This document shows, piece by piece, positions 8,800 to 17,021 of a stretch of DNA of 41,437 bases (position 1 is the first letter of the stretch; the number at the start of each line of letters is the position of its first letter). The notes beneath the pieces are model-generated. The model was not told the origin of the DNA, did no database searches, and saw only the letters and a program-made list of their open reading frames with translations. Source of the stretch: Saprospiraceae bacterium (GTDB taxonomy: Bacteria; Bacteroidota; Bacteroidia; Chitinophagales; Saprospiraceae). The stretch lies in NCBI GenBank assembly GCA_016715245.1, contig JADKAS010000035.1, forward strand, positions 1-41,437, in the 5' to 3' direction. The position numbers and the translations under genes were made by a program.

Positions 8800-8896
8800 A
8801 GGTGAAGCAAATTGAAGTTTCAAAAACTTTCAATTTATTCATTGGCAAAAATTATAAAATGTTAAACCAAAATCAAATTTATTAAAGTAAATAATT

Positions 8897-9076
8897 ATGA
8901 CAGAAAAAAAGAGAAATGTCGGCAACGGTATTGGCATTGGAGCAGCACTTGGAGTTGCATTTGGAGCTACTTACGGCTATAAATCAGGGAATATTTCCCA
9001 GAACATTGCCCTGGGACTTGCGATGGGTGTTGCTATCGGTGCAATTTTTGACTTTGTGATTAAGAAGAAAGAGTAA
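8897..9076 (+). CDS. Small glycine-zipper membrane protein (59 aa)
   Basis: ATG at 8897 gives a 59-residue protein with a short basic start (MTEKKRN), two glycine/alanine-rich hydrophobic stretches (GIGIGAALGVAFGATYG and ALGLAMGVAIGAIFDFVI) and a basic end (KKKE). The GxxxG-like spacing is typical of glycine-zipper helix pairs. It probably inserts in the membrane as a hairpin. No function can be assigned. It lies 97 bases after the VOC gene, with a weak hairpin in between (TTGAAGTTT near 8812 and AACTTTCAA), so it may be independent. Confidence 0.65.
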   Translation: MTEKKRNVGNGIGIGAALGVAFGATYGYKSGNISQNIALGLAMGVAIGAIFDFVIKKKE

Positions 9077-9330
9077 CAATGTAAAACAACAACGAACCGC
9101 TACCATTAAACAGAATAAACAAAAGGCCTTGAACTTAGCCAAAAATTAGTCTACCTAAACCAAAAAGGCTTTTGATGATTTTGTCCCGATTATTAACCTA
9201 ACGGGATAAATGTTCAGCGAAACATCTCGTTTATTCAATTGAATTTTATGACAGGCAATAACGAGGCGACTCCGATTATTGTAGGTGGATTAGTAGCAGA
9301 TTTTTGTTTTCATAAGGATGTAGATTTGAA
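9077..9330. other. Gene-free stretch before the 41-bp array
   Basis: No convincing gene. AACAATG directly after the upstream stop recalls the left end of hairpins C and D, but no matching right arm or GTTAG follows. A small dyad (ATGTT, six bases, AACAT, near 9213) is present. A 56-codon frame starting at 9248 runs into the repeat array and is probably not coding. Confidence 0.35.
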
Positions 9331-9661
9331 TAAAACACGTTTTCCTCACTATGCTACATTGCAAAATATCTGGAAAATACATTTTCTCTATTATGTTTTA
9401 TTACAGTTTCTAGAATAACACATTTTCCTTATTATGTTTCACTACAGATGTCAAGTAAATATATTTTCTCTAATATGCTCCATTACAGTCTATGGTGATT
9501 CATGTTTTTCCTATTCATGTTCTTTTGTATATCGTGAGAAAACATATTTTCCTGTATATGTTTTAATGCAGTTATGAAGAAAACATATTTTTCTACCTAT
9601 CTTATTTTACATATATTGGAAAAATAAGTTTTTACAGATTTGTTCTTTATTCTTATATTCC
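9331..9661. repeat. Degenerate 41-bp tandem array with internal dyad, about 8 units
   Basis: Units begin near 9331, 9374, 9414, 9456, 9498, 9539, 9580 and (poor) 9620, so the spacing is 40-43 bases. The consensus is close to AAAACATATTTTCCT, about four variable bases, TATGTTTTATTACAGT, then a variable tail ending in AG or GG. Most units contain an inverted repeat around TTTTCCT. The best copy (9539-9579) has AAAACATAT paired with ATATGTTTT. A 41-base period is almost four helical turns, so the dyads would lie on one face of the DNA. It is not a CRISPR: there are no unique spacers and the units are adjacent and diverged. Confidence 0.75.
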
Positions 9662-10067
9662 TTAATTCCTTTTTTGAAATTAGTTTAAATATTTTACATT
9701 TTAAAATTAATCTGACAAATATATATCTTTGCATAATATTTTATAATAAAGTTTTTTTCTTCAAACTTTTAACGAAAGATATCGAAATTGAATTTTTTAG
9801 TATTAGAAATAGTTTTTAATATCAACAAACAGAAAATATTTACTTCCAACCTATGATTTATTATAGAAAAATTCATTTTTTATGAAAAAAAGTTTACAAA
9901 TAGATTAATAATTTTTAAAAATCCGAATAAAATATACTTTTTGGTGCTAAATTTGACTGTTGATTGATCAGAGAATTGATCTTAGTTAAACATAGTTTTA
10001 AGGACGTTACTTTTTGGTCATGCAAAAAGTAATAATATTTAATATCCATTTAAAAAAACAATTAATC
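9662..10067. other. Extremely AT-rich leader upstream of the DUF6261-like gene
   Basis: About 85% A+T, with long A and T runs and no open frame of note. TATCTTTG at 9724-9731 matches the Bacteroidota -7 element TAnnTTTG, but no TTG lies 19-20 bases upstream, so it is only a weak promoter candidate. If used, it would give a leader of about 330 bases before the ATG at 10068. Other possible roles are nucleoid-protein binding or DNA unwinding. None is demonstrated by the sequence. Confidence 0.5.
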
Positions 10068-10841
10068 ATGCCACAAATCCCTAAACCAATCCTAAGCAGA
10101 TTCAGAAATGGAGAATTTCTTCATTTCATGACCACTGTCCTTGACTTGTATAAGGAGTTTGATTCAAAATCTTTATTGATGGAAGCTCGTGTCAACGAAT
10201 TCGAACAAAAGGTCAACATCATGAAATATGCTTTTATGGCAAGTAAAGGTGATACATTTTCCGGAAAACTCCGCCCCCTGGATAACGAGAGAATAAATGT
10301 TCTGAAAGGTCTCAAACGGTATTTACAAGCTGAGTTTTATCGTTCGGACCCGGAAAAAAAGAAAAGCGCCATTATATTGCTGAAAAGTTATGACCGTTAC
10401 AATGCTGGTATTACGAGAAAGTCATTCCAATATAAAACCGCAGTAATCACTAATCTATTGGAAAATTGGAATTCTAAACCTGAATTTTCAAATGCACTTC
10501 ATGTAATTGGAGCCAATTCATGGATTGAGGAACTTACCCTTAAAAACAACACGTTTTATGAACAATATTTTACAAAAGCAATATCAAGTGTACCTAAGGC
10601 ACAATCGAATAAAATGAAGGCCGACATCAAAGCTGTTTTTGAAGAGTTGATTACGGACACGACGTCCTTTGCCAGAGTATCTCCTGATCATTCGAAGTAC
10701 AACAAACTGATTAAGGAATTGACGGGCATCATCAATACCAACTACCAACCTATCGCCAACAGACATAACCGCAAAAAAAAGGAGCCGACCCCACCTGTAC
10801 AGCAGGATGATGCGGTGGATATTTTTGAACTGGATAGTTAA
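10068..10841 (+). CDS. DUF6261-like protein
   Basis: ATG at 10068 is preferred over an upstream TTG/ATG at 10014-10020, because the family's start resembles PQIPKPILSRFRNGEFLHFM. The 257-residue protein is mostly helical, with heptad-like spacing, and has a conserved-looking tract SYDRYNAGITRKSFQYKTAVI in the middle. It ends in a flexible basic then acidic tail (NRHNRKKKEPTPP and DAVDIFELDS). No catalytic motif is visible. The N-terminus resembles the Bacteroidota family DUF6261, of unknown role. It stands alone behind an AT-rich leader and the 41-bp dyad array. Confidence 0.7.
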   Translation: MPQIPKPILSRFRNGEFLHFMTTVLDLYKEFDSKSLLMEARVNEFEQKVNIMKYAFMASKGDTFSGKLRPLDNERINVLKGLKRYLQAEFYRSDPEKKKSAIILLKSYDRYNAGITRKSFQYKTAVITNLLENWNSKPEFSNALHVIGANSWIEELTLKNNTFYEQYFTKAISSVPKAQSNKMKADIKAVFEELITDTTSFARVSPDHSKYNKLIKELTGIINTNYQPIANRHNRKKKEPTPPVQQDDAVDIFELDS

Positions 10842-10931
10842 GGATGCTAATAGCTTTAATGCGGTAGGCACAAGTTACAAACTTGCGCTTGCAGAGTGCC
10901 ATGTCTTTTTCTAAAGAACTTTTCAAATTTC

Positions 10932-12359
10932 CTATTCCTTTTTAAGTACCAGATAGTCAGGTATTTCTATTGGAGAACGTGTTTCCAAACTGGAGTTAAA
11001 CATATCCGTCTGCAAAACCCATGCATTTTTTTCTTTTCTATACATGGCTATAAATTTCCCAATATCAATAATCTCATTTTGCCGGTTATTCATCTGGTAT
11101 TTTCCCTTTGCAATAAGCAATTCGCCGGATATTTCAATATCCATTAATTGTAGTTCAATGGAATTCATGCCTCGACTAGCCGCAGTTCGCCAGAAAGAAG
11201 TAATGGCCAGACGCCCAACCACGGGCGGCGCACCCGGTGCAAAAATTATAGCATCTTTGGCATAAAGAGAAGCCACACTTTCCCACTCTCCCCTATTTAT
11301 TAATTGCACCAGTTCATTTTCTATTCTTATGATGGCTGCCCTTGCTTTTTGATAAGCGCTACCTTTATCATCGCCTTCCAGAATTACACCGGCACCGGTT
11401 GACATCAGCATAAATGTATTAGCTTTTTTGTTTTTCACAAATGACTCAACTACATTAAAAAAATCATTGGGTTGATCAACATGAGGAAAATGCGCTGAAT
11501 CAGATATTTTAAACAAAGTACTATTTATCAGATTATTATTCCATTGCTCAAACGAAGCGTAAGGTATTTCATCTTCGTCACCGGCAATAATGAGCACAGG
11601 CGCTTTTACTTTAGCTAATTGAGTAGTTATATCCCAATCTCCTATTGATTGATAAATATACCATTTCTTTGGGTTAAGCATATTTGCCTGCTTACAATCA
11701 CAAACATCACCCCACATCCTGCGCATTTTTATTGGCGATGTATAGTAACCCCTTGCTACCAATGCATAATAATCCCAACAAGCTTTTAGCGAATCAGAAG
11801 GTGTCCCGTAAAATTTCTTTGCATTTTGTTTTTTTATCAAAATAGAAATGCTGTCAAGTTTGTTGTCGAAGTTTATTCGCCATTTGGCTGTGGCAGACAT
11901 TGGGTTTACAAAAATCATTGAATTAATTCTATCCGGATAATTTACTGCATAATAACCACTAATAATACCTCCTGTAGAATGAGCCAGTATATTTAACTTT
12001 TGTATTTTGAAATACTTACGAATGGTTTCTATATCCATGACATTTTTCCTCATGCTAAGTTTGGCAGTATCTTTTACGAATGTTGAAAACCCTGCTCCTC
12101 TTTGGTCATAATATATCATTGTATGGTGAGCGGCAAGAGGAGTGAGGTCAGCGCTAAGATAACCGGAGTTATATGGCCCTCCATGCACAACTACAATCGT
12201 GTCGTTTCCTTCTCCCATGATTTTGTAGAAAAGCTGTAGAGAATCTTCCGTTGTCAAATATCCTTCAGACGATGTAAGTTTTACAGTTTGCCCTTCTGCA
12301 TAAAAATTAATCCCGCAGACTATGGATAGTCCTAAAAAAAATGGTTTGAATATTTTCAT
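10932..12359 (-). CDS. Exported alpha/beta-hydrolase fused to a C-terminal NTF2-like (SnoaL/DUF4440) domain
   Basis: Start taken at 12359 (MKIFKPFFLGLSIVCG), which gives a clean signal peptide ending near AEGQ; the longer frame from 12476 would bury it. About 475 residues. Residues 25-310 are an alpha/beta-hydrolase of the proline-iminopeptidase type: oxyanion motif VVVHGGP, nucleophile serine in LAHSTGG, acid in AGDEDE, histidine in SDSAHFPHVDQP. Residues about 340-450 are an NTF2-like fold (KARAAIIRIENELVQLI, SLYAKDAIIFAPGAPPVVG), often seen as a separate small protein. The fusion places a ligand-binding or dimerising domain behind a secreted hydrolase. The substrate cannot be told. Confidence 0.8.
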   Translation of the reverse strand: MKIFKPFFLGLSIVCGINFYAEGQTVKLTSSEGYLTTEDSLQLFYKIMGEGNDTIVVVHGGPYNSGYLSADLTPLAAHHTMIYYDQRGAGFSTFVKDTAKLSMRKNVMDIETIRKYFKIQKLNILAHSTGGIISGYYAVNYPDRINSMIFVNPMSATAKWRINFDNKLDSISILIKKQNAKKFYGTPSDSLKACWDYYALVARGYYTSPIKMRRMWGDVCDCKQANMLNPKKWYIYQSIGDWDITTQLAKVKAPVLIIAGDEDEIPYASFEQWNNNLINSTLFKISDSAHFPHVDQPNDFFNVVESFVKNKKANTFMLMSTGAGVILEGDDKGSAYQKARAAIIRIENELVQLINRGEWESVASLYAKDAIIFAPGAPPVVGRLAITSFWRTAASRGMNSIELQLMDIEISGELLIAKGKYQMNNRQNEIIDIGKFIAMYRKEKNAWVLQTDMFNSSLETRSPIEIPDYLVLKKE

Positions 12360-12512
12360 AAATACATAATTTAAATTTCCCCCTTCAACAGGTAATGTTA
12401 TCGATAATGTCCATTGGTTTTCAATGAAAAAAAACTTTTCCATTATGGTAATAGATGTAACTGCTTTTATATTCAATATTGTGTAAAGTGTTATCTTTTA
12501 ACTCTTGTATTA

Positions 12513-12983
12513 TTATCCTATTTTAGTTATTGGATTATGTTTAACCGGAAAATTCACGGAGTTGGCAATAAAACAAAGTTCATTGGCCTTTTTATGTAAA
12601 TCGTTAGCTTTGTCCACCATACTTTTTTCGGTAACGGTAACCATTGGATATAAGGTGACTTCAGAAAAATTTCCTCCACCGGTTGACGTTTCCAACATTA
12701 TTCCTGTTGCATGGTCAACGTAATCTGTTACAATTACCCCTGCTTCCGCACATAAATGTAAATACCAAAGCATATGGCAAGAAGATAAAGAAGAAACTAA
12801 AAGGTCTTCCGGATTATGTTTTGTTTTGTCTCCTCTAAATGCCGGATCTGAAGAACCGAAAATATCGGATTTGTGTTCAATTTCGATTAGATGGCTTCTT
12901 TCATAATTTCTATAACCATCAGTTCCCGTTCCTTTGTTACCCGTCCACTTAACTGTGGTTTTGTAGAAATGTTGTCCCTGCAT
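12513..12983 (-). CDS. OsmC-family hydroperoxide reductase-like protein
   Basis: 156 residues from ATG at 12983 (MQGQHFYKTTVKWTG). The upstream extension to 13049 looks like leader. The two cysteines of the OsmC/Ohr active site are present, in VSSLSSCHMLWYLHLC and in NELCFIANSVNFPV, as is the glutamate of NPEDLL. Family members reduce organic hydroperoxides with thiol donors in the cytoplasm. Both the fold and the Cys pair are standard. It is separated by about 150 bases from the hydrolase gene, and no shared promoter is evident. Confidence 0.85.
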   Translation of the reverse strand: MQGQHFYKTTVKWTGNKGTGTDGYRNYERSHLIEIEHKSDIFGSSDPAFRGDKTKHNPEDLLVSSLSSCHMLWYLHLCAEAGVIVTDYVDHATGIMLETSTGGGNFSEVTLYPMVTVTEKSMVDKANDLHKKANELCFIANSVNFPVKHNPITKIG

Positions 12984-13263
12984 AATGTAAACTTTAATTT
13001 TTAGATGAAAGCTAACACCCTCACAATCAGGTGGCGTGGCTCCGAACAAAGAAGATATCCCACGTTAGACCTTTACCGTAATTTCAAATATTACTCATCT
13101 CAATCTCCCATCGGTAGAGGTAAACTGACATTATAATTCAAAAGTAAGTAAAAACGATTCATTCAGCTAGATTTTATCAACTTTTTTTTATAGGAATGGT
13201 AATTCCAAATAATGAAGAAAAAATTCTAACACCCCTTAAAGATGATGAAAGGAACCTATGATA

Positions 13264-13809
13264 TTATCGTCGACTAGGAAGGTATTTTGCCTCTTCCAGA
13301 AGGTAAATTAAATAATCAAAATCATCGGCATTGGTTTTAAATGTGCCCGAAAACCGAACTTTTGTATCTGTTTTTATAGGCGGCAGCGCTTCTTTGATGA
13401 GCACATCCACAATGGATTCAACACCTGCCTGTCCACAAAAAAAACATTGTGAATATGGATAAGCGGAGAGAATAACAATATTTTCATCGCCCGTCTCTTC
13501 TACAGGTATATAAAATCCTTCCATGATAACTTCTCTTCCATGAATGGCTTTTACCTTATCCGTAAATTGGGGAATATCCACTGAATCCAATAATGAGTCA
13601 GCTTTCCTGACAAACTTTATATCAATCAGATCTTTCCAGTTAACAACTATTTTTCCCTCTTCCCATTTGTACAAACTGCTGTCTAATGCCATCTCTGCCC
13701 TAAGGCTATCCATATTAATTTTGTCTGCATCTGCAGTTATACTTTTTTCACGGCAACTCATGAGGAAAAATAACAGTACGATAAACACAAAATTTTTAAA
13801 AAGTCTCAT
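13264..13809 (-). CDS. Lipoprotein with CxxC-containing OB-like domain (DUF3299-like)
   Basis: 181 residues. A lipoprotein signal (LLFFLMSCRE, Cys19) is followed by a helical linker and a C-terminal domain, about 80-175, with GREVIMEGFYIPVE and SAYPYSQCFFCGQAG. The YP-x-C-x-x-C-G pattern and the GTFKTN strand resemble the small DUF3299 family, which has unknown function and often neighbours metal or heme transport genes. It is the last gene of a minus-strand operon: its ATG is six bases after the restored stop of the FkbM gene. The family assignment rests on motif memory and is moderate. Confidence 0.65.
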   Translation of the reverse strand: MRLFKNFVFIVLLFFLMSCREKSITADADKINMDSLRAEMALDSSLYKWEEGKIVVNWKDLIDIKFVRKADSLLDSVDIPQFTDKVKAIHGREVIMEGFYIPVEETGDENIVILSAYPYSQCFFCGQAGVESIVDVLIKEALPPIKTDTKVRFSGTFKTNADDFDYLIYLLEEAKYLPSRR

Positions 13810-13815
13810 GCCGTT

Positions 13816-14750
13816 CTAATTTGATTTTGTAAAAACAAGGTTTTCTGAATCCATAATACCCAAAACAGATTTTTCTGCCGTAATGGGAATTATTTCTCCC
13901 GTTTCATCAATTTTATGCATGTTGTATCCCTTTTCCACATCCACAAAACGGCTTTGAAATGATGATTATTCTCCCAGTCTCCGTCTTTGGGAGGAATAAA
14001 TTCCATAATCACAGTGGGACTATACTTTTCCAGTATTTTTTCACTGTTTTTCAGCACCGTAAATTCTCCGCCTTCAACATCTATTTTTATCATATCCGGT
14101 ATGATACGATTTTCTTCGATATAAAAATCCAAAGATACAGAGGGAATGCTGACTTCTTTTGCCTGATTTTTTTTTATCCACTCCCGGTCTTCATATTGTT
14201 TTTTTTCAAGGGAATTGTATTCCGAATATAAAACAGGAAATTCGTAAAACGTTATCTGTTCAGCATCTTTTCCAACTGCTTTGTTTTCGATGTGTATATT
14301 TTGGTAGGGATAACAATTTTTATGCAACAATTCGAATGTGTCCGGCGATGCTTCAAAGCCAACCACCTGGCCTTCCTCCCCTATCAGATGGGAAGCCAGC
14401 AAACTGAAGTACCCTACATGCGCACCAATATCGTAAAAGTTATTTCCTGGTTTCAGGTTTTTTACCAAAAACATGGCCAGTTTACATTCGGAATGATGAC
14501 CTTTGGCACCCAGAATATATAAATCCAGTCCTGCAGGTAAGGCCAAATTCATGTTTGCACAAAAAAAAGTTTTTGTTCTTACTTCCCATCTTTTTTTAAC
14601 TATGGGAAAAATAATTTTACTGAAAACCAATCCCGTTACATAATGAACAGGTCTGAAAATCAACCGCTGGACATGATTACCGGATGCCACATGGAAAATC
14701 CGTTGAAGTTTAAAAAGTAATAATGTACGATCGGCCATCCCTTTTTTCAT
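13816..14750 (-). pseudogene. FkbM-family methyltransferase with one frameshift near the C-terminus
   Basis: SAM-binding motif FYDIGAHVGYFSLLAS (about residue 105) and the FkbM signature IKIDVEGGEFTVLKNS (about 215) are clear. The open frame stops at 13890 after an aberrant tail. Adding one T in the short run at 13945-13948 (AAAA on the plus strand) restores AVFVDVEKGYNMHKIDETG and a C-terminus ending at 13816-13818, six bases before the lipoprotein ATG. That tight operon spacing and the natural ending argue that the restored frame is the true one. Methylates a hydroxyl, probably on a glycan or lipid-linked sugar. It lies 35 bases after yicC. Confidence 0.8.
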
Positions 14751-14785
14751 TTAGAAACCATGACTGTTACAACAGAAATCAATTT

Positions 14786-15664
14786 TTACAGAATATTGGC
14801 CAACTGTTCCTTTATTTTTTCAAGTTCATCCTTCATATTGACGACCAAAAGCTGAATCTCGGAATCCTGTGCTTTAGCACCCAAAGTATTGATTTCACGA
14901 CCCATCTCCTGAGCGATAAAACCAAGCTTTTTTCCTTTGAGTTCTTCGGTATTGTTGAGTTCATTTTTAAAATACATACAATGTTGTGCTAGCCTTACCT
15001 TTTCTTCCGTTATGTCGAGTTTTTCGATGTAATAGATCAGTTCCTGTTCAAAACGGTTATGGTCAACCTGCTGACTTACTAAAAATTCATCAAGTGCCTT
15101 TCGCAACTTTTCCCTTACTTTTGGCAAACGTGCTTCTTCGAAAGGGACAATTTCTTCAAGATATTTTTCAATTTTTTCAACACCGTTCACCATTTCTCTT
15201 TCCAGAATCTTACCTTCCCCGAGTCTGAATTTTTTTATGTCCGCAAGTGCTTCGCCAATAGCTGACTGGACCACCTTCCATTCTTCTTCAGGTGCAAGTT
15301 CTTCATAACTGACCATAACATTAGGTATACTAAGTACTGCCTGCATCATATCACCTCCTTCAATACCCAGAGTTTGTTTCAATGTAAACAATTCATTATA
15401 ATATTTTTTGAACAAATTATGGTTGAGCATGGATCCGTCATCTCCTTCAACTTCCTGTTCAACAGAAATGGATATGTCGATTTTACCTCTTGACAGTTCG
15501 TCTGTCATCCACTTGCGCACTTCCATTTCTTTGTCGCGGTATACATTTGGCATGCGGCTTCTGGATTCTGTGGTGCGGGCATTGAGGGTCCGGATTTCGA
15601 CACGAATGGTCTTATTTTGAAAATAAGCGAGCCCTTGTCCATAGCCGGTCATTGAAATAATCAT
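14786..15664 (-). CDS. yicC: YicC-family endoribonuclease
   Basis: 292 residues, the normal length. It starts with the family's MTGYG motif and has the conserved VEIRTLNAR strand. The C-terminal block contains EELKGKKLGFIAQEMGREIN and SEIQLLVVNMKDELEKIKEQ. YicC proteins are hexameric RNases acting on small RNAs and structured RNAs. It is the first gene of a minus-strand group followed by FkbM and a lipoprotein, divergent from the HU gene, with a -7 element at 15682-15689. Confidence 0.93.
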   Translation of the reverse strand: MIISMTGYGQGLAYFQNKTIRVEIRTLNARTTESRSRMPNVYRDKEMEVRKWMTDELSRGKIDISISVEQEVEGDDGSMLNHNLFKKYYNELFTLKQTLGIEGGDMMQAVLSIPNVMVSYEELAPEEEWKVVQSAIGEALADIKKFRLGEGKILEREMVNGVEKIEKYLEEIVPFEEARLPKVREKLRKALDEFLVSQQVDHNRFEQELIYYIEKLDITEEKVRLAQHCMYFKNELNNTEELKGKKLGFIAQEMGREINTLGAKAQDSEIQLLVVNMKDELEKIKEQLANIL

Positions 15665-15681
15665 ATTACCAAATTTAAATG

Positions 15682-15689
15682 CAAAGATA
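15682..15689 (-). promoter_or_regulatory. Bacteroidota -7 element for yicC
   Basis: Minus strand TATCTTTG, matching TAnnTTTG. Nineteen bases further upstream is CTTT rather than TTTG, so the -33 part is weak. It lies 18 bases before the yicC start. Confidence 0.5.
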
Positions 15690-15752
15690 CCTGAAATAAG
15701 TTATTTTAAAAGATATATTAACGATAAGTATCAATAAAATATTGGTAATGAA

Positions 15753-15783
15753 TTTGTTAAAAAATATATTTTACCTATTTTTG
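15753..15783 (+). promoter_or_regulatory. Bacteroidota -33/-7 promoter for the HU gene
   Basis: TTTG (15753-15756), 19 bases, TATTTTTG (15776-15783): an exact match to the Bacteroidota housekeeping promoter TTTG-N19-TAnnTTTG. It leaves a leader of about 100 A/T-rich bases before the HU start. It is divergent from the yicC promoter. Confidence 0.7.
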
Positions 15784-15891
15784 TAAAAAAAAATTAAAAA
15801 GATTCTTTTTTAATTCAGATATTTTTAGAACTTTGCACCTCTTTTCAAAAAAAGAGAAAATCATTTTAAACTTAATTCCAAAAAAAATACA

Positions 15892-16206
15892 ATGCGAAAG
15901 GCAGATTTAGTAAATATTATTTCGGAAAAAACGGGTGTTCCAAAGGTTGATGTTCTTGTAACTTTAGAAATGTTTTTTAAGGAAGTAAAAGGAACTTTAT
16001 CCGGCGGTGAAAACGTTTATGTCAGAGGATTTGGTTCTTTTATCATTAAAAAAAGAGCTAAAAAAATTGGAAGACACATCAAGAAAAATAAATCCATCGA
16101 AATTCCTGAACATTTTATTCCTTCTTTTAAACCGGCAAAAATATTTGTTGACCAGGTGAAAGAAAATGTGGATAGATTGCCGGAAGACGACGGAGATGAT
16201 GATTAA
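15892..16206 (+). CDS. HU/IHF-family DNA-binding protein with acidic tail
   Basis: 104 residues. It has the HU core: MRKADLVNIISEKTG helix pair, the GGENVYVRGFGSFIIKKR strand pair and arm, and the FKPAKIF end of the domain. A tail follows with DRLPEDDGDDD, longer and more acidic than in E. coli HU. It binds and bends double-stranded DNA. Own promoter at 15753-15783; followed after nine bases by a TPR gene, so probably co-transcribed. Intact. Confidence 0.92.
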   Translation: MRKADLVNIISEKTGVPKVDVLVTLEMFFKEVKGTLSGGENVYVRGFGSFIIKKRAKKIGRHIKKNKSIEIPEHFIPSFKPAKIFVDQVKENVDRLPEDDGDDD

Positions 16207-16215
16207 TAATCAGTA

Positions 16216-16995
16216 ATGCAAAAACAGCACTATATAGCTATAGGTATCAGCCTAATTGTTTTAGTTCTGCTTTATTTTGGGTTCGATACCGTTCCCCCAA
16301 AACAAAAGGAGCTTGAAAAGTCAAGGTCTTTACAACTTGAAGTTACAGGAAATCAGAATATTCTGGATAAGGCAACCCGTGAATTGGACAATGAAGATAA
16401 ATCGGTCATTGAAGCGCTTAACCTCGATGTAGAAAAAGCTGAAAACGACAGCATCAGGGTCCAAAATCTTAAAATTCTCGCTTCTACCTGGTATGAATTC
16501 GGTCAGCCTTCTGTTTCAGCGATTTATGCTGAACAAATTGCTGAACAAACAAAAAATTACGACTCCTGGTCAATAACAGGAACCACGTACATGATTTGTG
16601 CCCGATCAACAGAAGATGACACTTTGAGAAATTTTTGTTCTGCAAGAGCTTTAAAAGCACTGGAAATGGCGATCTCGCTGGATCCGGACAAAGTGGAACC
16701 AAAAATTAATCAGGCGTTGGTTTATGTAGATAATCCCGATAAGGAAAACCCGATGAAAGGTATACTTATGTTAAGAGAACTTCAGGAAAAATATCCAAAA
16801 AATACGGCAATATTGAATCAGTTGGCGGTACTTGCATTAAAAACCAACCAAATAGAGAAAGCCCTTGAAAGACTTAATGAATCATATCATATAGACTCAA
16901 AGAATAACAATACAATTTGTTTATTGGCCGATGCCTGGCAACTGGCAGGTGATGAACAAAAAGCAAAGGAATTCAAAAGTCAGTGTAAATCTTAA
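16216..16995 (+). CDS. Membrane-anchored tetratricopeptide-repeat protein
   Basis: 259 residues. One N-terminal membrane helix (IAIGISLIVLVLLYFGF, residues 8-24), then a helical periplasmic region with TPR-like units, clearest at about 150-255 (KALEMAISLDPDKVEPKINQ, ALERLNESYHIDSKNNNTIC). TPRs mediate protein contacts; no partner can be named. It is nine bases downstream of HU and precedes the small basic protein and RNase G, an order I believe recurs in Bacteroidota. Confidence 0.8.
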   Translation: MQKQHYIAIGISLIVLVLLYFGFDTVPPKQKELEKSRSLQLEVTGNQNILDKATRELDNEDKSVIEALNLDVEKAENDSIRVQNLKILASTWYEFGQPSVSAIYAEQIAEQTKNYDSWSITGTTYMICARSTEDDTLRNFCSARALKALEMAISLDPDKVEPKINQALVYVDNPDKENPMKGILMLRELQEKYPKNTAILNQLAVLALKTNQIEKALERLNESYHIDSKNNNTICLLADAWQLAGDEQKAKEFKSQCKS

Positions 16996-17021
16996 TTTTT
17001 TAAAATTTAAAAACAAATAAT

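Noticed and set aside
9248..9418. 56-codon open frame running into the 41-bp array
   Set aside because: It has no domain, its end is made of repeat units, and the array continues in all frames; probably fortuitous.
9331..9661. Possible CRISPR array
   Set aside because: Units are directly adjacent, diverged, and lack unique spacers of constant length; no cas genes nearby.
13011..13070. AGCTAAC ... GTTAGAC pair upstream of the OsmC gene, resembling attC core ends
   Set aside because: The outer bases match, but the arms between them do not pair beyond about five bases, and it lies in an ordinary leader, so chance is likely.
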